Shown here: in pieces, positions 17,594 to 25,845 of the stretch
How positions within the stretch are numbered: the first letter of the stretch is position 1
How the letters are laid out: every line of letters starts with the position of its first letter
Assembly (NCBI RefSeq): GCF_030816155.1
Contig: NZ_JAUSXR010000001.1
Coordinates: 2,232,001 to 2,296,000, forward strand
DNA: 64,000 nucleotides
Direction: 5' to 3'
Origin: Arthrobacter woluwensis
GTDB lineage: Bacteria > Actinomycetota > Actinomycetes > Actinomycetales > Micrococcaceae
Program-made: the position numbers and the translations under genes
Notes under the pieces: generated by a model
Told to the model about the DNA's origin: nothing
Database searches by the model: none
Seen by the model: only the letters and a program-made list of their open reading frames with translations

Positions 17594-18406
17594 ATGAATG
17601 AGAATCCGTCCAGGCCCAAGGTGCTCGCGGTGATTCCTGCACGAGGCGGGTCCAAGGGACTTCCCGGCAAGAACATCCGTCCGCTCCTGGGCAAGCCTCT
17701 CCTCGCGCATTCGGTGGCGCTGGCCGGCCTTCTGGGTGATGATGTCCGCTGCATCGTCTCGACCGATGACGAGGGCATCGCGGCGGTCGCACGCGAGGCG
17801 GGCGCGGAGGTGCCCTTCATGCGGCCCGCCGAGTTCGCCAGCGACACGGCCCCCATGAGCGTCGTGCTCCGGCACGCGCTGTCCTCCATGGAGGAACTGG
17901 ACGGCACGTCCTATGACATGGTCCTGCTGCTGGACCCCACCAGCCCCACCCGGACCCCCGAGAGCGTCCGGGCGGCCATCGATTCCCTGGCCGGGTCCCC
18001 CGAACTGGACGGCGTGATAGCGGTGTCGGAACCGTTCTTCAACCCGACCTGGGTGGGCGTGAAGCCCGCCGAGGACGGCGGCTCCCACCTGGAGCGCTAC
18101 TTCAGCGAGGGCACCGGCGTGGTCCGCCGGCAGGACGTGCCGCGGTTCATGCGCATCAACGGCAGCTTCTACGTCTGGCGCTCGGACTTCGTCCGCCGTC
18201 TGGAGAACAGCTGGTTCGACGAGGGCAAGCACGGGTACGCCGAGATCCCCGAGACCCACGCCTTCAGCATCGACGACGAAAGCGAGTTCCGTCTGGTCGA
18301 GGCGGTGGTCGGCGCAGGGCTGGCCTCGCTCCCGGGGATCACCCCGCAGCAGGCGGCACAGCACGCGACGGCAGTCCAGGCAGCGAGCGAAGGAGCACAG
18401 GCATGA
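17594..18406 (+). CDS. legF: LegF/NeuA-type CMP-nonulosonic acid synthetase
   Basis: 270-residue cytidylyltransferase that activates the nine-carbon acid with CMP for transfer. The N-terminal motif AVIPARGGSKGLPGKNIRPL is diagnostic of the NeuA/LegF/KdsB class. LLLDPTSPTRTPESV and the C-terminal DDESEFRLVEAVV segments also fit. The ATG at 17594 was chosen because AAGGATGAAG lies at suitable spacing, whereas the ATG at 17582 directly abuts AAGG. Its stop overlaps the ptmA start by four bases. Confidence 0.88.
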   Translation: MNENPSRPKVLAVIPARGGSKGLPGKNIRPLLGKPLLAHSVALAGLLGDDVRCIVSTDDEGIAAVAREAGAEVPFMRPAEFASDTAPMSVVLRHALSSMEELDGTSYDMVLLLDPTSPTRTPESVRAAIDSLAGSPELDGVIAVSEPFFNPTWVGVKPAEDGGSHLERYFSEGTGVVRRQDVPRFMRINGSFYVWRSDFVRRLENSWFDEGKHGYAEIPETHAFSIDDESEFRLVEAVVGAGLASLPGITPQQAAQHATAVQAASEGAQA

Positions 18407-19197
18407 CCCCTCAGGATTCCCTCTTCTCCCTCCGGGGTCGCCGCGCACTCGTCACGGGTGGCAGCGGCCCTCTGGGCAGCGTGCTCGCCGACGCCCTGGC
18501 CGGCCAGGGCAGCGACGTCATCATCTCCGACGTCGATCCGGAGGCCTGCCAGCGGGTGGCCGAGGAGATCGCGGAGCGCCATGGCGTCCGGACGTGGGGC
18601 ATCGCGTCCAATCTGCTCAGCGCCGAAGGCACCACTGAGCTCGTGGAGGCCATCGACGGCCCGCTGGACATCCTCGTGAACAACGCGGCGTTCACCGGCA
18701 CCTCGGGCGTGCCGGGGTACGCGGTCCCGTTCGAGGAACAGAGTGATGAGGCGTTCGAGCTCGCCTCCTCCCTGAACCTGCGGGCCCCGTTCTCCCTCGC
18801 CCGCCAGCTCGCCCCCCGCCTCTCAGCCAGCCCCGGCGGATCCATCATCAACGTCTCGTCGATCTACGGCCTCGTCGGTCCGAACATGGGCCTCTACGAG
18901 GGCACCCGGATGGGCAATCCCGCGGCCTACGGTGCGACCAAGGGCGGCATCGTGCAGCTCACCCGGTACCTCTCGACCGTGCTGGCGCCGAACGTCCGCG
19001 TCAACGCGTTCGCTCCCGGCGGCATCGCCCGAGGCCAGGACGACAGCTTCACCGAGCGCTACGAGAAGCTCACCCCCCTGGGGCGGATGGCCACCGAGGA
19101 TGACTTCCGCGGCGTCGTCGTCTGGCTCGCCTCGGATGCCTCGCGCTATGTGACCGGGCAGACGATCGCCGTCGACGGCGGCTGGAGCAGCTGGTAG
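18403..19197 (+). CDS. ptmA: PtmA-type short-chain dehydrogenase
   Basis: 264-residue classical SDR. The cofactor motif RRALVTGGSGPLGSVLADAL is TGxxxGxG-like (here TGGSGPLG), NNAA follows in DILVNNAAFTG, and the active site is Ser in INVSSIYG and YxxxK in AAYGATKGG. It closes with VTGQTIAVDGGWSSW. The start overlaps legF by four bases. Position beside legF and ptmF is like Campylobacter ptmA; the precise substrate is not visible in the sequence. It ends the plus-strand operon and faces a convergent gene after 24 bp. Confidence 0.8.
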   Translation: MTPQDSLFSLRGRRALVTGGSGPLGSVLADALAGQGSDVIISDVDPEACQRVAEEIAERHGVRTWGIASNLLSAEGTTELVEAIDGPLDILVNNAAFTGTSGVPGYAVPFEEQSDEAFELASSLNLRAPFSLARQLAPRLSASPGGSIINVSSIYGLVGPNMGLYEGTRMGNPAAYGATKGGIVQLTRYLSTVLAPNVRVNAFAPGGIARGQDDSFTERYEKLTPLGRMATEDDFRGVVVWLASDASRYVTGQTIAVDGGWSSW

Positions 19198-19221
19198 ACC
19201 CAGCGCCCCAGCCGCTCCGGC

Positions 19222-20253
19222 TCAGGGCCGCAGGGGTTCGACGGCGGCCATCGCCGGCAGCTTCGGCAGCGGCGACGGAAGGTGCTTGAACGGGTGCCGG
19301 ATCCAGTGCCACGGGGACAGTCCGGCCTCCGTGGCGTGGGCTCCCTCGGGGATCTTCTTCAGGCCGAGCACCGTCTGCGCCTTGGTGAGCGGGCCGCTCG
19401 CCCAGTATTCGAGGAACGGAGCCGCCGTGCTCCCGTCCCAGCCGAGCAGCGCCTTGAGCTCCTCCGGGGTGCGCATATCCCCACGGCCCAGTTCCGCCTC
19501 GGCGATCCCCCGCAGGACCTCCTGCGGGGTCGACGGGTCGTGGAACTCCGGCCAGAAGTCACGCATCACGAGGCCGGGATCGGCCTGGGCGTTGTTCCCC
19601 AGCTTGAAGTCGGGACCGTACACCTCCACGTCCGCGCCGGAGACGCTCGCGTACATGATGGACGTCGACAGCCGGTTCGACACGACACGCGGCGCCTCAG
19701 ACATCATCCAGAGGATCCGGCCGATGAACTGAGGATCGCGACGGTCCCCCGCGCTGATCACGTCGTGGCCGGCGTCGGTCCAGGCCGACATGATCTCCTG
19801 GTTGTCCAGGTCATCGATGTGCAGGCAGACCGTGGCCGCGCCTTCGCGTTCGCGCACCATCCGCGCGTACTCGCCATGATCGCCGTCGACCTTCAGCAGT
19901 GCCGTCCCATGCAAGGGCAGCACGAGCGTGCGCTCACCGCGGGCCGGAACGGAGCCCGCCTTCCGGGCGCCGTCCAGCAGGTACAGGTAGGGCGCTCCCA
20001 CGGCGTGCAGCATCGGTGTGCCGTCCTCGAAGAAGTTGCCGGGGTCGTTGGGGCTCCAGCCCCGGGAGGTGCTGGTCCAGGAGAGGCGCCGGCGCTTGGG
20101 ACCCCAGCTGGCGAAGTCGCCGAACTGTGCCGTGATGGGGCTGCTCACGGTCCATCCGTGCTGAATGAGCCCGGAGACGTGCCGCAGCCGCTTGAGCCCG
20201 CAGTACAGGCCGAAGACGGCGGAGTGACCGTAGTAGTGATTCTGGATATCCAT
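19222..20253 (-). CDS. Unrecognised protein, possibly a sugar transferase
   Basis: 343-residue soluble protein that I cannot place in a family. It starts MDIQNHYYGHSAVFGLYCGL and contains GLIQHGW, then an S-N-R-L-S-T-S-I-M-Y segment (around residue 194) followed by ADVEVYGPDFKL. An I-Q-H-G stretch early and a Ser/Thr-rich strand-helix late are reminiscent of GT-B transferases, including polysialyl/CDP-sugar-using ones, but this is weak. No signal peptide or membrane helix is seen. It lies between the legionaminate operon and a glycosyltransferase operon, preceded by a terminator hairpin, so it has its own promoter. Its place makes a glycan role likely; a nonulosonate transferase is my favoured guess. 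Confidence 0.5.
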   Translation of the reverse strand: MDIQNHYYGHSAVFGLYCGLKRLRHVSGLIQHGWTVSSPITAQFGDFASWGPKRRRLSWTSTSRGWSPNDPGNFFEDGTPMLHAVGAPYLYLLDGARKAGSVPARGERTLVLPLHGTALLKVDGDHGEYARMVREREGAATVCLHIDDLDNQEIMSAWTDAGHDVISAGDRRDPQFIGRILWMMSEAPRVVSNRLSTSIMYASVSGADVEVYGPDFKLGNNAQADPGLVMRDFWPEFHDPSTPQEVLRGIAEAELGRGDMRTPEELKALLGWDGSTAAPFLEYWASGPLTKAQTVLGLKKIPEGAHATEAGLSPWHWIRHPFKHLPSPLPKLPAMAAVEPLRP

Positions 20254-20296
20254 GAAGCGTCAGGCACCTTCAGAGGTCTGGGGGCGGACAACGAAA

Positions 20297-20334
20297 ATGC
20301 GCCGCCGGATTCGTGAACGGTCCAGTCGGCGCAT
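20297..20334 (-). terminator. Intrinsic terminator of the GT2 operon
   Basis: Arms ATGCGCCG (20297-20304) and CGGCGCAT (20327-20334) pair with a 22-nt loop. On the minus strand the stem is followed by TTTTCG. It begins 12 bases past the expected stop of the glycosyltransferase at 20347 and separates it from the unrecognised gene downstream. Confidence 0.65.
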
Positions 20335-20346
20335 CAACGTCGGAGA

Positions 20347-21244
20347 TCAGGGACGGACTGCGTGCGCGGCGAGCTTGCGCAGGCCGGGCCACATGCCCTT
20401 GGAGATGACCTTCGGGGTCAGGGAGGCCGCGTTGAGGCGGGACGTCAGGTGCCACTTGGCGGCGCGGGCGGCCTGCGGCCAGCCACTTGGCCGTGAAGTC
20501 ACGGACGCACTCGTCGAAGAAGGCGCGCTCCTCGGCGAAGCGGCGGCCGTCGAGCGCACGGACCGACGAGTCGGACTCACGGTGGCGGCGGTACTGGAAG
20601 CAGACCGTGGAGACCACGGCCATGCGGCCACCGGACAGGATGATGTCGGTCGCCAGCGCGAGGTCCTGGACCACGTTGTACTGGGGACGGAAATCGTGGT
20701 GCTTGACGGCCTCGGAGCGCCACGCCACCGACGGGAAGTACAGCCAGTCGCCCACCATGAGGCTCTCGGCGATCGCTTCGCCCTCGACGACGGCCTCGCT
20801 GCTGCCGCCGACGAGCTTGTGGCGGAGGTAGGTCTTCACCTTGTCGCCGAGCGGCTCGTAGACGGCGCCGTTCTCATCGATGACCTCGACGCCGGGCTGC
20901 ACGATGCTGACGGACGGGTCCTGGAACGCCTTGCGGACCGTGCTCAGGTAGTTGGGCAGCATGATGTCGTCGGCGCCCATGATGATCACGATGTCGTGCT
21001 CCACGAGGCCGATGCACTTCTTGTAGTTGCCGTTGGCCCCGAGGTTCTCCTCGTTCCGGTAGTACCGGACGCGGTCGTCGCCCTCGACCAGGCCGTTGAA
21101 GTAGGCCGGGAGGCTCTCGTCCGGGTAGCCGTCGTCGACGATCGTGAACCGGAAGTCCTTATCGTCCTGGGCCAGCACCGAATCCACGGCGGCCTTCATC
21201 ATGGCCACGTCGCCGTAGTACGGCAGCATTACATCAATCGTCAC
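20347..21244 (-). CDS. Family 2 glycosyltransferase with a frameshift near the C-terminus
   Basis: GT-A enzyme adding a sugar at the cytoplasmic face. It opens TIDVMLPYYGDVAMMKAAVD; ADD in IIMGADDIMLP is the metal-binding motif. Reading breaks around 20463-20480. In the start frame the tail becomes Pro/Arg-rich and runs to 20270, through the terminator at 20297-20334. In the other frame it continues AARAAKWHLTSRLNAASLTP and stops at 20347, just before that terminator. One surplus base (for example in the GG at 20472-20473) explains this; repaired, the protein is about 298 residues. It could be a sequencing error or a real mutation. The start overlaps the DUF2304 gene by four bases. Confidence 0.8.
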
Positions 21245-21660
21245 TTGTCTTCTTCTCTCGCTAGAAGGCTTGGCTGAGTGGCGGCCTGGGAATCCGGGGC
21301 CAGGGTCTGGGAAGCGTGGACATCACGCTGGAGCTGCTCCACGGAGCAGCGAAGGATGGCGACCTCTTCCGCGAGGATGCGGGTCTCGTCCTCGAGGATG
21401 GTCAGTTCTCGGGACACGTGCAGGCTCACGCCCACCAGGAGCAGGATCGACAGCGCGAACAGCAGGTTCGACGGCACGACCACGCCCACCAGCGAGGCGG
21501 CCCAGTTCAGAAGGTGCGGGAACAGCCCGAGGATGATGGTGAGGCCACCGATGACCAGCCAGAGAATGGCGTACTTCTCACGGAGGCGTCCGTTCCGGAG
21601 CATGACCAGAACGACGATGACCATCAGGATGGACAGGACCAACGACACTGCGACACTCAT
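21241..21660 (-). CDS. DUF2304 small membrane protein
   Basis: 139-residue protein with three hydrophobic helices (residues ~4-21, ~31-49, ~60-80) and a C-terminal coiled-coil-like tail (ELTILEDETRILAEEVAILR). This layout is the DUF2304 family, commonly placed beside DPM1-like glycosyltransferases as a possible membrane anchor or partner. Here it sits between two GT2 genes: three bases after the upstream one, and overlapping the downstream one by four. An accessory role to one of these enzymes is inferred from position. Confidence 0.8.
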   Translation of the reverse strand: MSVAVSLVLSILMVIVVLVMLRNGRLREKYAILWLVIGGLTIILGLFPHLLNWAASLVGVVVPSNLLFALSILLLVGVSLHVSRELTILEDETRILAEEVAILRCSVEQLQRDVHASQTLAPDSQAATQPSLLAREEDK

Positions 21661-21663
21661 GCC

Positions 21664-22437
21664 TCAGACACTTCCCTCTCCGGCGATGTCGCCCGACTGT
21701 GGTGCGTGCAGCTCCAGCGGGCGCGGGGTCCTGCGCCGGGCCAGTGCGAAGCACAGGACCAGACCCGAACGGGCCAGGTAGATGGACGACTTCAGAGGGC
21801 TCTGGCTCGGCGTGCCGGCCTGGCGCTCCTTCATCTCCACGGGGATCTGCGTCACCTTGCAGCCGGACTTGATGGCCACTACGAGGGAGTCGATCGTGTC
21901 ACCGAGGTATTCGGTGGGGAAATGCGAGATGTACTGCCGGATGGCCCGCTCGTTGGCAGCGCGGAACCCGGACGTCACATCCGTGAGCTGCGTGTGCGCG
22001 ACGCCGGAGATCACCTTCGCGAGGAAGAACATAGCCCAGCGGCGCGGGCCCTTGGCGCCGTAGCTGCCGCGGCCGGCGAAACGGGCGCCGATCGAGATGT
22101 CCGCATGTTCGAGGCCCGCGAGCACCCGGTCGATGTCATGCGGATCGTGCTGACCGTCGGCGTCGACCTGGATGACCGCGCGGTACCTGTTGCGGAGCGC
22201 GTACTTGAACCCGGCACGCATGGCGCCGCCGACACCGAGGTTGAAGGGGAGCCGGAGAACCGTGGCCCCTGCCTCCGCGGCGATCCTCGGCGTGTCATCC
22301 TTGGAGCCGTCATCGACCACCAGGACATCGTGCTGGGGAACCACAGCAAGCACATTTCGGATGGTGTCACCGATCGCCTCGGCTTCGTTCCACGCTGGCA
22401 TGACGATGAGAACGCCAGAACGCCGTGAGTTACCCAT
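21664..22437 (-). CDS. DPM1-like family 2 glycosyltransferase
   Basis: 257-residue GT-A enzyme of the polyprenyl-phosphate sugar synthase type. It shows VLIVMPAWNEAEAIGDTI, VVDDGSKDDTP, and DADGQHDP with the metal-binding D-A-D. The C-terminal part has ARSGLVLCFALA, only weakly hydrophobic; membrane attachment may come from the adjacent DUF2304 protein. The start ATG 22437 sits eight bases after a TATACT hexamer (22446-22451) on the minus strand, and no Shine-Dalgarno is visible, so a leaderless transcript is likely. It probably charges undecaprenyl phosphate with a monosaccharide for GT-C enzymes nearby. Confidence 0.84.
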   Translation of the reverse strand: MGNSRRSGVLIVMPAWNEAEAIGDTIRNVLAVVPQHDVLVVDDGSKDDTPRIAAEAGATVLRLPFNLGVGGAMRAGFKYALRNRYRAVIQVDADGQHDPHDIDRVLAGLEHADISIGARFAGRGSYGAKGPRRWAMFFLAKVISGVAHTQLTDVTSGFRAANERAIRQYISHFPTEYLGDTIDSLVVAIKSGCKVTQIPVEMKERQAGTPSQSPLKSSIYLARSGLVLCFALARRRTPRPLELHAPQSGDIAGEGSV

Positions 22438-22554
22438 GGTTTGCAAGTATAGCAACGGGACTAACCCGGTTCGCCGCCCGCACACACCAGCCCTTGCGCC
22501 GACTGGCAGGACAACCCTTGTAACCTTGGATGGACGTAATAGAGGAGTTGATTC
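22438..22554. promoter_or_regulatory. Divergent promoters of the GT2 operon and DUF6541 gene
   Basis: On the minus strand TATACT at 22446-22451 stands eight bases before the GT2 start codon, a good -10 for a leaderless mRNA. On the plus strand AGAGGAG just before 22555 is a clear ribosome-binding site. TAACCT or TAATAG upstream are possible -10 elements. No convincing -35 elements were seen. Confidence 0.45.
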
Positions 22555-24609
22555 ATGTCCTGGTGGGAAGCCGTCCCCACGCTCGGTTTGGCCATCGTCG
22601 TATTCGTGGTGCCAGGTCTAGCGTTGCTCATAGCCAGCGGAGTCAGGGGATTGAACCTCGCGGCACTCTCCGTGCCGACGACGGCGACCATCGTCGCGTG
22701 CGGCGGAGTCGTCTTCGGAATCCTCCGGATTCCGTTCAATCCGCTCACGATCCTCGCCCTCACCCTCGTGCTCGTCGCCATCGCGCTGGCGGGCCGCGCC
22801 GTGATCCGGCGCCGGCGCCTCGTCGCCGCGGGAGCCGGCCTCCGCGACTCGGCGTCTGAAGCCGTGAGGGAAGCGAACCCCCGCCTTCTCGCCTGGCTGA
22901 TCCCTCTCGCCGTCGCGGTTCCCGCGATCATCATCACAGCCCGGTACATGAGCGGCTTCGGGACGCCGGAGTCCTTCTCCGAAACGTTCGACAACATCTA
23001 CCACCTGAACGCGATCCGCTACATCGCCGAGACCCAGTCGGCGAACTCGCTGACGATCGGCAATCTGACGGACTCCTCGAAGGCGCTCTACCCGGTCGGC
23101 ATGCATGCCATGGTCGCCCTGGTCTACATGATGGGCGCTCCGTCGATCATGGTCGCGCTGAACTGGTCGACCATCATCTTCGCGGCCCTCGTCTGGCCGA
23201 TCTCTTGCATCTTCCTGATGAGCCGCATCATCGGGTTCCGCCCCTTCGGCCTCCTCACCGCCGGTGTGCTGTCGGCAGGGTTCAGCAGCTTCCCATATCT
23301 CATGGTCGCCTTCGGCGTGTTGTACCCCAATCACGCGGCCCTGACGATGCTGCCCGCCGTCCTGGGCCTGCTGATCGAGTCCACGAACATCACGTCGGAG
23401 AAGCTCCGGCTGCACATCCCGGCATTCCTGGCCCTGATCGTGACGGTCCCTGGACTCTCACTGACCCACCCGAGCGCCCTGGTGGCCCTGCTGATGTTCG
23501 GCTGCCCGGTGGCGCTGGCCCTGCTCCTCCGCATCCTCAAGCGCGCCGTGGCCCGCGAACTGAGCGGCCGGCAGCTCGTGCTGTGGCTCGGCCTCATCGT
23601 CGGCTATTTCCTTGTGACCCTGGCGCTCTGGGTCGTGGCACGCCCGCCGGCCAGCGCGGCCAGCTGGGCGCCGATCCAGAGCAACGCGGACGCCGTCGGC
23701 GAGGTCCTCACCAGTGCGCCGATGGGCACCACCGTCGCCTGGATCCTCTTCATCCTCACGCTGGCGGGCCTCTACACGATCGCCCGGAACTTCCGCTCCA
23801 TGTGGTGGATCCTCCTGATCTACGTGATCGCGGCCACGCTGTTCCTCATCGTCTCCGCCTGGCCGGCCGGCCAGTTCCGCTTCTTCATGACGGGTGTCTG
23901 GTACTCGGACAGCAACCGCTTCGCGGCCATGCTCCCGATGGCGACGCTCCCCATCGTCGTCATCGGGGCCGAGGCGATCATCCTCAAGGTCATCGAATGG
24001 GGCCGTGCGCTCAAGACCGCCCCGGCAGCCTCCGAGCCCGGCGCGAGCCCGGTGCGTGCGCCTCTCGCCCGCCTGGTGCAGAGGCTCTCCCCCAAGACCC
24101 TGACGGTCGCGGCCACGGTCCTGCTGGTGATCCTGGGTCTTGCCACCCAGGGCGGTTCCCTCGCGCCCGTCCAGGAGAAGCTCACGACCACCTTCCTCAC
24201 CAAGAGCGACACGTCCCTGGTGAACTCGGACGAGCTGGCGCTGCTGAAGCAGCTCGACCAGCTGGTCCCCGAGGGCGACATGATCGTCGGCAACCCGCGG
24301 ACGGGCGCCTCGCTCGCCTTCGCCTTCAGCGGGCGCAAGGTGGTGGCCCCCCACATCCTCGGCGCACGCAGCGACGAGGAACGGCTCCTCATGGATCACT
24401 GGAGCGAGGCCGCGTACAACGACGCCGTCTGCCCGGTGATCAAGGAGAAGCGGGCCTACTGGGGTCTGGACTTCGCCGACTCCGAGATGGTGCCGCGCAG
24501 CGAACCGCTCGAAGGGACACGGGACCTCGCGGACGACTCCGCCCCCGGGGTGAAGCTCGTGAAGGCCGTCGGCTCAGCACGGCTGTTCAAGATGACTGCC
24601 TGCGGCTGA
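22555..24609 (+). CDS. Large polytopic membrane protein, DUF6541-like
   Basis: 684-residue integral membrane protein with about 13 helices. The signature region after the first helices is FGTPESFSETFDNIYHLNAI, an extracytoplasmic loop with acidic residues, as in the actinobacterial DUF6541/arabinosyltransferase-like GT-C group. A soluble C-terminal domain of about 140 residues follows the last helix. RBS AGGAG precedes the ATG. It is transcribed away from the DPM1-like gene and followed by a very strong hairpin. It probably uses a polyprenyl-phosphate sugar in wall glycan assembly; donor and acceptor are unknown. Confidence 0.72.
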   Translation: MSWWEAVPTLGLAIVVFVVPGLALLIASGVRGLNLAALSVPTTATIVACGGVVFGILRIPFNPLTILALTLVLVAIALAGRAVIRRRRLVAAGAGLRDSASEAVREANPRLLAWLIPLAVAVPAIIITARYMSGFGTPESFSETFDNIYHLNAIRYIAETQSANSLTIGNLTDSSKALYPVGMHAMVALVYMMGAPSIMVALNWSTIIFAALVWPISCIFLMSRIIGFRPFGLLTAGVLSAGFSSFPYLMVAFGVLYPNHAALTMLPAVLGLLIESTNITSEKLRLHIPAFLALIVTVPGLSLTHPSALVALLMFGCPVALALLLRILKRAVARELSGRQLVLWLGLIVGYFLVTLALWVVARPPASAASWAPIQSNADAVGEVLTSAPMGTTVAWILFILTLAGLYTIARNFRSMWWILLIYVIAATLFLIVSAWPAGQFRFFMTGVWYSDSNRFAAMLPMATLPIVVIGAEAIILKVIEWGRALKTAPAASEPGASPVRAPLARLVQRLSPKTLTVAATVLLVILGLATQGGSLAPVQEKLTTTFLTKSDTSLVNSDELALLKQLDQLVPEGDMIVGNPRTGASLAFAFSGRKVVAPHILGARSDEERLLMDHWSEAAYNDAVCPVIKEKRAYWGLDFADSEMVPRSEPLEGTRDLADDSAPGVKLVKAVGSARLFKMTACG

Positions 24610-24623
24610 TCAGCCCAGCAGAC

Positions 24624-24663
24624 GCCGGAGGGGCGGTGACCGATCGGTCACCGCCCCTCCGGC
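24624..24663 (+). terminator. Perfect 40-bp palindromic terminator
   Basis: Two perfect 20-base arms with no spacer run from 24624 to 24663, followed by ATTTCCT. It begins 15 bases after the DUF6541 stop and probably terminates that transcript. Confidence 0.7.
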
Positions 24664-24707
24664 ATTTCCTCGTAAGTCGCGGCGGATCAGCGCATCCAGC
24701 CGTCACA

Positions 24708-24741
24708 GGGCCGTGTCCGCCTGCTCAGGTGGACACGGCCC
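24708..24741 (-). terminator. Terminator of the galactofuran operon
   Basis: Arms GGGCCGTGTCC (24708-24718) and GGACACGGCCC (24731-24741) pair over a 12-base loop, directly downstream of the lipoprotein stop at 24748. There is no clear T-run on the minus-strand exit side. Confidence 0.6.
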
Positions 24742-24747
24742 GCGGGC

Positions 24748-25794
24748 TCAGGCCTTGGCGCTCAGGTAGGCGAATTTGGCGAGCTCCGGGACCACATTGC
24801 GCCCGAGCCAGGAGGCGCCCAGGGAGGAGGTCTTCTCGAAGCCGAAGGCGTTGTCCGTGGTCACCACATAGACCTCACCCTTACCGAGCTTCGGGAACAG
24901 CGTGAGGTCCTTCGACGCCTTGTAGTTCTGGTAGTCGGCGTAAGGCACCGCGAGCATGATCACATCCGCGGTCAGAGACTTCGCCTCGGTCTGCGGGATG
25001 TAGGCGGAAGCGCCCTGCCGGTCAGCGTCGTTCCCCGGGTGCGCCAGGACCTGGTCCAGCGACGGCGCCGGGACGAAGCCGACCTCACGCAGGAGCCGCA
25101 GGGGGCTGCTGTCCTTGTTGTAGAGCTGGATGTCCGCGCCCTTGGCCGAGGAGGCCCGCACGAAGAGGGCGGTCTTGCCCTTGATCCCGGGATAGTCCTT
25201 GATCGACTGCGCCAGATCATCCGTCGTCGTCTTGACGACGTCCTCAGCAGCGGACGCCACCCCGAGCACCTTGCCGTAGAACCGCTGGACGTCCGCCCAG
25301 GAGTCCACGTTCAACGTCTTCGGGGCCAGCACCACCGGGGCGATCTTGGACAGGGAGTCATACAGAGCCCGGGGAAGGACCTGAGACACCGAGATGATCA
25401 GCTGGGGCCGGATGTCCCGTGCGGCCTGGAGCAGCGGCTTCGGGGTGTAGTCGACCAGCTGCGGCATCGGATCCGGTCCGAGAGCGCGGAGCGCGGCCCC
25501 GTACCAGGCGGACACGTTGTCCCCCGTCCGGGCGATCGGAGCGAGCCCCAGCGCCAGCATGGACTCGGAGTCCTGACCGCCCACGGTGAGCACCTTGGTG
25601 AACGGGCGCTCGACCACGGTGGAGCCGTAGACGTGCTCGACCGTGAAGGGGAATCCGGTGCTCTGCTGCACAGGAGGGCTGGAGGCAGGCGCCTTGGGCG
25701 AGCCCGAGCAGGCGCTCAGGGCCAGAGGGATCGCTGCACACAGCGCCAGGAAGCCGCGGCGGCTGGTGCTGTTGAGTTCGGGTCCGGAGGTCAT
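24748..25794 (-). CDS. FecB-like Tat lipoprotein, periplasmic siderophore-binding fold
   Basis: 348-residue exported lipoprotein. TSRRGFLALCAAIPLALSAC combines a twin-arginine motif with a lipobox and acceptor Cys29, so it probably leaves folded by Tat and is lipidated. The rest matches iron(III)-siderophore binding proteins (VLTVGGQDSESMLALGLAP; RPQLIISVSQVLP). No permease or ATPase genes lie nearby. It is the last gene of the galactofuran operon, 51 bp after the acyltransferase, with GGGAAG before the ATG. It may be a stray iron-uptake component, or a binding protein recruited to envelope function; the sequence alone does not decide. Confidence 0.78.
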   Translation of the reverse strand: MTSGPELNSTSRRGFLALCAAIPLALSACSGSPKAPASSPPVQQSTGFPFTVEHVYGSTVVERPFTKVLTVGGQDSESMLALGLAPIARTGDNVSAWYGAALRALGPDPMPQLVDYTPKPLLQAARDIRPQLIISVSQVLPRALYDSLSKIAPVVLAPKTLNVDSWADVQRFYGKVLGVASAAEDVVKTTTDDLAQSIKDYPGIKGKTALFVRASSAKGADIQLYNKDSSPLRLLREVGFVPAPSLDQVLAHPGNDADRQGASAYIPQTEAKSLTADVIMLAVPYADYQNYKASKDLTLFPKLGKGEVYVVTTDNAFGFEKTSSLGASWLGRNVVPELAKFAYLSAKA

Positions 25795-25845
25795 TTCTCG
25801 CTTCCCATCATGAAAATCGGCATTCCTGTCGTCATGGCGTCCTGG

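Noticed and set aside
23205..24905. Plus-strand frame overlapping the DUF6541 gene
   Set aside because: His/Arg/Pro-rich shadow frame; the overlapping gene has a good ribosome-binding site, clear membrane helices and a terminator.
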